In this document: positions 31,707-37,732 of the stretch, piece after piece
Layout of the letters: each line of letters opens with the position of its first letter
Position numbering within the stretch: the first letter of the stretch is position 1
Assembly (NCBI RefSeq): GCF_000241305.1
Contig: NZ_BAEH01000070.1
Span: 1-37,732 of the forward strand
Source of the DNA: Gordonia effusa NBRC 100432
GTDB lineage: Bacteria > Actinomycetota > Actinomycetes > Mycobacteriales > Mycobacteriaceae
Length of the DNA stretch: 37,732 nucleotides
Direction: 5' to 3'
Made by a program: the position numbers and the translations under genes
Notes under the pieces: generated by a model
Seen by the model: only the letters and a program-made list of their open reading frames with translations
What the model was told of the DNA's origin: nothing
Database searches by the model: none

Positions 31707-33692
31707 GTGAGGGCACTAATGGTCGGCCCGCGCGCTCGTTCCGGTGCACTGGTTAACAAGCGCTGGTCGGTGGCGCTGATCGTAGCGTTGTGCGCGGTCG
31801 TGACCAGTGCGTGCATGGCTTCCCCGCCAGCTGCGGTGCAACCCACCGCGGTCGCGCCTCCGCAAGCCGAATACCCGACGGAGAAGACGGTCTTCATCGC
31901 GACCAATTCGATTGGTGCGGGGTTCAATCCGCATGTCGGCGCCGATCAATCACCGATCACCACGGCGATTGGTGCGATGACCCTACCGAGTGCGTTCGAC
32001 CCGAGTCTCGGTCCAAACGGCGTGGTGTGGCGCCGATCGGCGGCCCTGTTGACCTCGGCGGAGGTGACCAACCAGAAGCCGTTCACGGTTACCTACCGCA
32101 TTCACAACGATGCGCAGTGGTCCGACGGACTGCCTATCACCGGCGATGACTTCGCTTATCTCTGGCAGCAGATGTCCCGCCAACCCAATGCCGTGGCTCC
32201 GGCGGGCTATCGGCTGATCGACGACGTCGCGACCAGCGGCGGCGGCAAGACCGTCTCGGTGAGCTTCGCGCGGCCCTATCCCGCCTGGCGCGAGCTGTTC
32301 CGTTTCCTGCTGCCGAGCCACGTTCTCAAGGGCGCGCCGGCGGGATTCCAAACCGGTATGGATTCGGGTAAGCCGGTGTCGGGCGGACCATTCGCGATCG
32401 TCAGCATTGACCAGAACCGCGACGAAGTGCGTCTGGCCCGCAATGATCGCTATTGGGTAACGCCGCCGCTGCTGGATCAGATCGTGTTGCGCAGGGCAGG
32501 CACCGCGCCACAGATGGTCGAGTCGGTACGGTCCGGCGATTCGGCGATCACCGCACTGAGTACCGCGCCCGGAATAACGTCGGAGCTGACTACCGTTCCC
32601 GGGATGACCGCCAAGCGCAACCCGACATCGCGCGCGCTGACTCTCAACGTGAACACCCGATCTCCCGCGATGAGGTCGGAGGCTGTGCGCACCGCTTTGC
32701 TCGGCATGATCGATGGCGGTTTGGTGACGCTCGCGAGCGCGGGCGACGACATCGTGACTCCGTATGCCAACACCGTGTACGCGCCGTCGGACCCGAATTA
32801 TGTTCCGTCACAACGACAGCGCCCGTCGTCGACGACAGTGGCCCAGTTGATGGCGAACGCCGGGTATCAGCTCGGCACACCCAAAACCGCGGCACCGTCC
32901 TCACCGGACCCGACGTCGGGTGCGCCCTCTCCGACGAAGCCGCCGACATCGAGTACGCCGCCGACGTCGAGTTCGCCGACATCGTCGCGTAGCTCGTCGA
33001 CGTCGACCACGGCTACCCCGTCGACCTCGGATCCGGCTGAGCCGTCCGAAGAGGAACTTGCCGATGTGGCAGACGTGCCAGCCGGCGTCGCACCGTGGTT
33101 GTCCGAGGACGGCAAGCCACTCGTCGTGCGCGTCGGTGCGGTAGCCAGCGACCCCAGGTCGACGTCGGCAGCCGCGAGTATCGTCGATCAGCTTCGGCGC
33201 GGTGGTATCCGGGCGAAAGTAGTGGCTCTGCCCAATAGTGAGCTTTATGGTGTGGCACTGACCAATTCGCATGTCGAGTTGGTCGTCGGCTGGACTGGCC
33301 TCGGCGTCCCGCCGGCGACGTCGCTCGCCTCGCAGGTCGACTGTGATCAGCCCAAGCCGCGCACCGCGCCCTCGCTATCCACGCCGCCGACTCCCACGAG
33401 TGTTGCTCCCGGGCAATTGACCGAAGACGGCAACGCGAACTTCGCGTCGAATGTCTCCGGTCTGTGTGACAGTACGTTGATCGATCTGGCGCGCCGTGCC
33501 TTGAGCGCCGAGGATCCGGCGCCGCTATTGTCGACGGCCGAGGGGCTGCTGGCGCAGAAGGCCGTCTATCTGCCCTTCTATCAGGACTCGATGCTCGCCG
33601 GTGTCACGCCGTCGGTGTTCGGGGTTCCGCTGACCGGGCCGATTCAGGTGGGGATTTTCGGTGACTCGGTTCGCTGGGGGCTGACCAAGTGA
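31707..33692 (+). CDS. lpqW: LpqW-like lipoprotein, substrate-binding protein fold
   Basis: A 661-aa lipoprotein with a lipobox ending TSAC (Cys36). The body follows family 5 (peptide/oligosaccharide type) solute-binding proteins: VFIATNSIGAGFNPHVGADQSPITT, then VTYRIHNDAQWSDGLPITGDDF, the usual signature. Residues about 391-446 are a Pro/Ser/Thr linker. In mycobacteria LpqW does not act as a transporter subunit but directs polyprenyl-sugar metabolism towards LM/LAM or PIMs. Gene order next to typA and mshB supports orthology. GTG 31707 has AGGCGGGGG upstream; ATG 31719 is an alternative. Confidence 0.85.
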   Translation: MRALMVGPRARSGALVNKRWSVALIVALCAVVTSACMASPPAAVQPTAVAPPQAEYPTEKTVFIATNSIGAGFNPHVGADQSPITTAIGAMTLPSAFDPSLGPNGVVWRRSAALLTSAEVTNQKPFTVTYRIHNDAQWSDGLPITGDDFAYLWQQMSRQPNAVAPAGYRLIDDVATSGGGKTVSVSFARPYPAWRELFRFLLPSHVLKGAPAGFQTGMDSGKPVSGGPFAIVSIDQNRDEVRLARNDRYWVTPPLLDQIVLRRAGTAPQMVESVRSGDSAITALSTAPGITSELTTVPGMTAKRNPTSRALTLNVNTRSPAMRSEAVRTALLGMIDGGLVTLASAGDDIVTPYANTVYAPSDPNYVPSQRQRPSSTTVAQLMANAGYQLGTPKTAAPSSPDPTSGAPSPTKPPTSSTPPTSSSPTSSRSSSTSTTATPSTSDPAEPSEEELADVADVPAGVAPWLSEDGKPLVVRVGAVASDPRSTSAAASIVDQLRRGGIRAKVVALPNSELYGVALTNSHVELVVGWTGLGVPPATSLASQVDCDQPKPRTAPSLSTPPTPTSVAPGQLTEDGNANFASNVSGLCDSTLIDLARRALSAEDPAPLLSTAEGLLAQKAVYLPFYQDSMLAGVTPSVFGVPLTGPIQVGIFGDSVRWGLTK

Positions 33693-34567
33693 CAGCCGGA
33701 CGTCGGCTGCTGTTGTTGCATGCCCATCCCGACGACGAGTCCCTGATGACCGGCGGAACTATCGCCCGCTATCTCGCCGACGGGGTCGACGTGCGAGTAC
33801 TCACGTTCACCCTCGGTGAAGAGGGGGAAGTGATCGGCGATCGATGGGCACAACTGGTCGCCGACGGCGGTGCCGATCAGCTCGGCGGCCTGCGTATCGG
33901 TGAACTCACCTCGGCGCTGGCCGAACTCACTCCGCCGGACCGGGAGCCGATGGCACCGAGATTTCTCGGTGGTGCCGGGCATTGGCGAGACTCGGGGATG
34001 GCCGGCGCGCCCTCCGCGTCACATCCTCGAGCGTTGGCCGGGGCAATGTTCGACGAGGTCGTAGCGACGTTGGCAGCCGAAGTTGTGGACTTTGCCCCGC
34101 AGGTAGTCATCACCTACGACCCGGCCGGAACGTACGGCCATCCCGACCACCAGACCGTCCACGCCGCATCGGCCGCTGCTCTTCCGGTCGCGGCGAAAAC
34201 CCTTGGCGCACAATTGAAAGTCTATGAGTCGGTGACTCAGGAATCGGTGCTGCGCGATGGCCTGGCCGAGGCCGCCGGGCGCGTGCCCGACGGCTGGCGG
34301 ATGCCGACGGCGGGGGAGTTACCGAGTTATCCCGATGCGCGCATCACCGCGGAAATCGATGTCGATGACGTCTACGACCGTAAGGTCGCCGCATTGCGGG
34401 CCCACGCCACGCAGGTGACCGTCGCGCCGTCGGGAACCGAATACGCGCTATCCAACAACATCCTGCAACCGATCGGTCGTCGTGAACACTTCATTCGGAC
34501 CGGATGGTTTGGCCTCGACGAGGCGCCGGATGGTTTTGAAACCGACCTCTTTGCCGGATTGTCATGA
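33689..34567 (+). CDS. mshB: GlcNAc-Ins deacetylase MshB (mycothiol biosynthesis)
   Basis: A 292-aa zinc deacetylase that removes the acetyl group from GlcNAc-inositol in the mycothiol pathway. The LmbE/PIG-L motif HAHPDDE holds Zn ligands His13 and Asp16 and the catalytic base Asp15; the third ligand is His154 in GHPDH. It starts at GTG 33689, overlapping the lpqW stop by 4 nt, and its stop overlaps the next start by 4 nt. It supplies the thiol that the MDMPI-type enzyme at 5736 would need. Confidence 0.93.
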   Translation: MTAGRRLLLLHAHPDDESLMTGGTIARYLADGVDVRVLTFTLGEEGEVIGDRWAQLVADGGADQLGGLRIGELTSALAELTPPDREPMAPRFLGGAGHWRDSGMAGAPSASHPRALAGAMFDEVVATLAAEVVDFAPQVVITYDPAGTYGHPDHQTVHAASAAALPVAAKTLGAQLKVYESVTQESVLRDGLAEAAGRVPDGWRMPTAGELPSYPDARITAEIDVDDVYDRKVAALRAHATQVTVAPSGTEYALSNNILQPIGRREHFIRTGWFGLDEAPDGFETDLFAGLS

Positions 34568-34950
34568 TGACACAGGGACTTTCGAGGTCGAGGTTCTCGC
34601 GAATCGTAGATGCGGCGCTGCTCGCCTTTCTGATCATCGACGGTTTCGTCGTCGGCGTCTTGTCGGTGACACTGACCTACTTGCGTATCGGCGATGCCGC
34701 CGTTCCGGTCGGAATCGCAATCGCGATGGTCGGCAATACTCTGCTGGTATGGCTGGCGTCTCGATTCACTGATTCGCCGCTGCGCTGGGGCCCGCTACTG
34801 GCTTGGGTGGTGGTGCTGCTGGTCAGTGGAGTCAGCGGCCCGGGCGGAGACGTTTTGTTGATTACCAATTGGCGAGCCATGGCCCTGCTGGTCGGTGGTG
34901 TCCTCGGGCCGGTGGTGCTCAGTTGGCGCGGTCTGCTCAACACTGATTAA
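34564..34950 (+). CDS. Small membrane protein, Rv1171-like
   Basis: A 128-aa protein with four predicted spans: [65 protein letters not shown] and [19 protein letters not shown]. It lies between mshB and fbiC, the position held by Rv1171 in M. tuberculosis. The function is unknown. ATG 34564 overlaps the mshB stop by 4 nt; ATG 34567 directly follows. Confidence 0.78.
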   Translation: MMTQGLSRSRFSRIVDAALLAFLIIDGFVVGVLSVTLTYLRIGDAAVPVGIAIAMVGNTLLVWLASRFTDSPLRWGPLLAWVVVLLVSGVSGPGGDVLLITNWRAMALLVGGVLGPVVLSWRGLLNTD

Positions 34951-35092
34951 CGGTTCCGACGCCGACACCGGAATTTCTGCGGGGGTGTACGGGGTTAGTA
35001 TCGGAATGGTGAGTAGTACACCGCTGCCCGAGCCTTCGATGCCGGCGCACGAACGAGTACCACAGAACGCAACCGACACGGGGGTAGCAAAC

Positions 35093-37654
35093 ATGGGGGT
35101 AGTTGACCCACCGATAGAGGCGCCGCCGACGCCTGCCGCGATGCGGCGCGCGTTGCGCCGGGCGCGCGACGGTGCCACCATAAACGCTGACGAGGCCGCG
35201 GTCTTGCTGGCCGCCACCGGTGCCGATCTCGACGACCTGTGTTCCAGTGCGGCCCGGGTGCGCGACGCCGGTCTGACGGCAGTGGGCCGGGACCGTCAGG
35301 TGACCTACTCGCGGAAGGTCTTCATTCCGCTGACCCACCTGTGTCGCGATCGGTGTCACTACTGCACCTTCGTCACGGTTCCCGGCAAATTGGCGCGGGA
35401 GGGCAAGGGTGCCTTCCTGGAGATCGACGAGGTGCTCGACATCGCCCGGCGGGGCGCCGAATTGGGTTGTAAGGAAGCGCTATTCACGCTCGGCGACCGG
35501 CCCGAGGAGCGCTGGCCCGAAGCTGCCCAATGGCTTGACGAGCGTGGTTACGATTCAACCCTGCAGTATGTGCGTGCCGCGTCTATCCGAGTGTTGGAAG
35601 AGACTGGCCTGCTGCCGCATCTGAACCCCGGCGTGATGAGCTGGGAAGAGATATCGCGTCTCAAACCAGTCGCGCCGTCGATGGGCATGATGCTGGAGAC
35701 CACGTCCACTCGGCTATTCACCGAGAAGGGGCAACCGCATTACGGCAGCCCCGACAAAGATCCCGAGGTTCGCAAGCGAGTACTCGTAGACGCTGGTCGG
35801 CTGTCGGTGCCGTTTACTACTGGAATTCTCGTCGGCATCGGTGAAACGCTGGCTGAGCGTGCCGATTCGTTGATGGAAATTCGTAAGACGCACAAGGCTT
35901 TTGGGCATATCCAAGAAGTGATTGTGCAGAACTTCCGGGCCAAGCCCGACACGGCCATGCGGTCGGTCGCCGACGCCGATCTCGACGAGTATCGCGCCAC
36001 GATCGCGGTCGCGCGGTTGTTGCTGGGGCCGTCGATGCGGATTCAGGCGCCGCCGAATCTGGTGTCGGCCGACGAATGCCGGATGCTCATCGAGGCGGGG
36101 ATAGACGATTGGGGCGGGGTATCGCCGTTGACGCCCGATCACGTCAATCCGGAACGTCCGTGGCCCAATCTCGATGTCCTGCAGGAGATCACGGCGTCTA
36201 CCGGGTATGTCCTCACCGAGCGGCTGACGGCGCAACCGCAATATGTCCAGGCCGGATCGCCGTGGATCGATCCTCGGGTCAGTACGCATGTGCGTGCACT
36301 CGCCGATCCCGAATCCGGTCTTGCCGCCGCCAACGTGATGCCGACCGGGTTGCCCTGGCAGGAGCCCGACGAAGACTGGCAGTCGGCCGGCCGCGTCGAT
36401 CTGAATACCGCCATCGACACCGAAGGTCGTAACACCGATACGCGTAGCGACCTGGCGAGTGCGTTCGGCGACTGGGAGACGGTCCGCGAACAGGTTCTGG
36501 AGATTGCCTCGCACTCGGCGCCGGCACGAGTGGATTCTGATGTCTTGACCGCGTTGCGCAGGGCCGAGGCCGACCCGGCGGGTCTGTCCGACGACGATTA
36601 TCTGGCGTTGGCGACCGCCGAGGGTGACGGACTGGAAGCCTTTGTGGCGCTTGCGGATTCCCTGCGGCGAGATGTCGTCGGTGATGATGTGACCTACGTG
36701 GTCAACCGCAATATCAACTTCACCAACATCTGCTATACCGGTTGCCGGTTCTGTGCCTTCGCTCAACGTAAAGGCGATGCCGACGCGTTTACGCTGTCGA
36801 CGTCGGAGGTTGCCGACCGCGCGTGGGAAGCCCACGTGGCCGGTGCGACCGAGGTTTGTATGCAGGGCGGCATCGATCCGGAGCTGCCGGTGAGCGGCTA
36901 TGCCGACCTGGTACGCGCGGTGAAAGCGCGAGTGCCGTCGATGCACGTGCACGCGTTCAGTCCGATGGAAATCGTCAACGGGGCGTCGCGTGGTGGTGAA
37001 TCGATCCGGGATTGGCTCGTCGCGCTCAAGGAAGCGGGTCTGGACACCATCCCGGGTACCGCCGCGGAGATCCTCGACGACGAGGTGCGTTGGGTACTGA
37101 CCAAGGGCAAGCTGCCGACGGCGATGTGGATCGAAGTCATCTCGACCGCTCACGAGGTTGGCTTGCCGTCGAGTTCAACGATGATGTACGGCCACGTCGA
37201 CACCCCGCGACATTGGGTCGGGCACTTGAATACGCTGCGTGGAATCCAGGACCGCACAGGCGGTTTCACCGAATTTGTGTTGCTTCCCTTCGTGCATCAG
37301 TCCTCGCCGCTCTATCTCGCGGGCGCATCGCGACCGGGTCCGACGCACCGCGACAACCGCGCCGCGCATGCCCTGGCGCGAGTGATGTTGCACGGCCGTA
37401 TCCACAACATCCAAACGAGTTGGGTCAAACTGGGTATCGAAGGAACCCAGGTAATGCTCAACGGTGGTGCGAACGATCTCGGTGGCACGCTGATGGAGGA
37501 GACCATCTCCCGGATGGCCGGCTCGATGCACGGTTCGGAGAAGACTATCGCCGAATTGCGCGAGATGGCCGAGGGGATCGGCCGCCCGGCACGTGAGCGG
37601 ACGACCACCTACGGTCGGATTCCCAGTCGGACAGAGCTGCCGATCGCGACATAG
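35093..37654 (+). CDS. fbiC: FO synthase FbiC (CofG/CofH fusion)
   Basis: An 853-aa bifunctional radical-SAM enzyme that makes FO, the deazaflavin core of coenzyme F420, from tyrosine and the pyrimidine precursor. The CofG half has cluster motif CRDRCHYC (Cys84, 88, 91) and the CofH half has CYTGCRFC (Cys547, 551, 554), each CxxxCxxC. The length matches the mycobacterial protein (856 aa). ATG 35093 is preferred because GGGGG lies about 8 nt upstream and the N-terminus aligns; ATG 35006 would add 29 residues. It lies 142 bp after the small membrane protein gene, so it may have its own promoter. Confidence 0.94.
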   Translation: MGVVDPPIEAPPTPAAMRRALRRARDGATINADEAAVLLAATGADLDDLCSSAARVRDAGLTAVGRDRQVTYSRKVFIPLTHLCRDRCHYCTFVTVPGKLAREGKGAFLEIDEVLDIARRGAELGCKEALFTLGDRPEERWPEAAQWLDERGYDSTLQYVRAASIRVLEETGLLPHLNPGVMSWEEISRLKPVAPSMGMMLETTSTRLFTEKGQPHYGSPDKDPEVRKRVLVDAGRLSVPFTTGILVGIGETLAERADSLMEIRKTHKAFGHIQEVIVQNFRAKPDTAMRSVADADLDEYRATIAVARLLLGPSMRIQAPPNLVSADECRMLIEAGIDDWGGVSPLTPDHVNPERPWPNLDVLQEITASTGYVLTERLTAQPQYVQAGSPWIDPRVSTHVRALADPESGLAAANVMPTGLPWQEPDEDWQSAGRVDLNTAIDTEGRNTDTRSDLASAFGDWETVREQVLEIASHSAPARVDSDVLTALRRAEADPAGLSDDDYLALATAEGDGLEAFVALADSLRRDVVGDDVTYVVNRNINFTNICYTGCRFCAFAQRKGDADAFTLSTSEVADRAWEAHVAGATEVCMQGGIDPELPVSGYADLVRAVKARVPSMHVHAFSPMEIVNGASRGGESIRDWLVALKEAGLDTIPGTAAEILDDEVRWVLTKGKLPTAMWIEVISTAHEVGLPSSSTMMYGHVDTPRHWVGHLNTLRGIQDRTGGFTEFVLLPFVHQSSPLYLAGASRPGPTHRDNRAAHALARVMLHGRIHNIQTSWVKLGIEGTQVMLNGGANDLGGTLMEETISRMAGSMHGSEKTIAELREMAEGIGRPARERTTTYGRIPSRTELPIAT

Positions 37655-37666
37655 CGGCGTCTGGTT

Positions 37667-37732
37667 GGTCGAGTGCCGTCGTGCGAGCGTGGGGTGGCTT
37701 CGTCTGATGGTCGAGTGCGCTCGCCGAGCGTT
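37667..37732. repeat. Dispersed repeat copies at the window end
   Basis: Two words of the repeat family lie 13 bp after fbiC: GGTCGAGTGCCGTCGTGCGA at 37667-37686, like the start of the copies at 301 and 23036, and GGTCGAGTGCGCTCGCCGAG at 37709-37728, the reverse complement of the 46-bp array unit at 121-258. The block continues past the window. Confidence 0.75.

Noticed and set aside
35714..37153. 479-codon minus-strand frame opposite fbiC
   Set aside because: It is fully antisense to conserved radical-SAM coding sequence and has no recognisable domain.

Overview
The window comes from a GC-rich actinobacterium of the order Mycobacteriales, of Rhodococcus, Gordonia or Nocardia type. Supporting evidence is a mycothiol gene (mshB), an F420 gene (fbiC), the cell-envelope lipoprotein lpqW, a mycothiol-dependent MDMPI-type enzyme, a wax-ester-synthase-like acyltransferase, and gene order at the right end that matches Mycobacterium tuberculosis Rv1160-Rv1173. 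GTG and TTG starts and 1 to 4 nt start/stop overlaps are common. No tRNA, rRNA, CRISPR array, transposase or phage gene was seen.

Layout, left to right. 1-350 holds dispersed repeats, including a 46-bp tandem array. 372-1652 carries a small HNH protein and a divergent unrecognised gene. 1804-3516 is a stand-alone cytochrome c oxidase subunit I. 3614-5366 is a divergent TetR regulator and MpaB-type (DUF2236) oxygenase pair. 5394-8797 holds small redox and metabolic genes: a SelW-like thioredoxin-fold protein, an MDMPI enzyme, a GNAT, a flavin disulfide reductase lacking the usual C-terminal histidines, and a conserved unknown. 8927-14227 holds a large GT39 membrane glycosyltransferase with a Gly-rich segment, a YiaA/YiaB protein, a DszC/SfnB-like flavoprotein and a WS/DGAT-like protein.

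14230-18274 is an envelope-stress locus. An ECF sigma factor and a small Asp23-fold-like partner are transcribed leftward. Divergently, six tightly coupled genes follow: two Asp23-like proteins, a 59-aa membrane protein, a third Asp23-like protein and two membrane proteins of DUF6286/AmaP type. A CsbD gene follows them. Converging on this locus is a 302-aa protein built around a strict decapeptide repeat. This neighbourhood is the best candidate for a poorly described system.

19313-22750 carries an HhH-GPD protein, a small secreted protein, a sugar-porter MFS transporter and a YhhN-type membrane protein. 22751-23133 is a gene-free repeat block containing a long palindrome, related to the sequence at both window ends. 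23134-25060 encodes two leftward secreted proteins related to the one at 19924, so three paralogues lie within about 5 kb.

25349-37654 runs rightward apart from one small gene: a thiBPQ-type ABC transporter joined to a mutT2-like Nudix gene, a 58-aa Cys-rich antisense gene, typA, lpqW, mshB, an Rv1171-like membrane protein and fbiC. The last 70 bases return to the dispersed repeat family.
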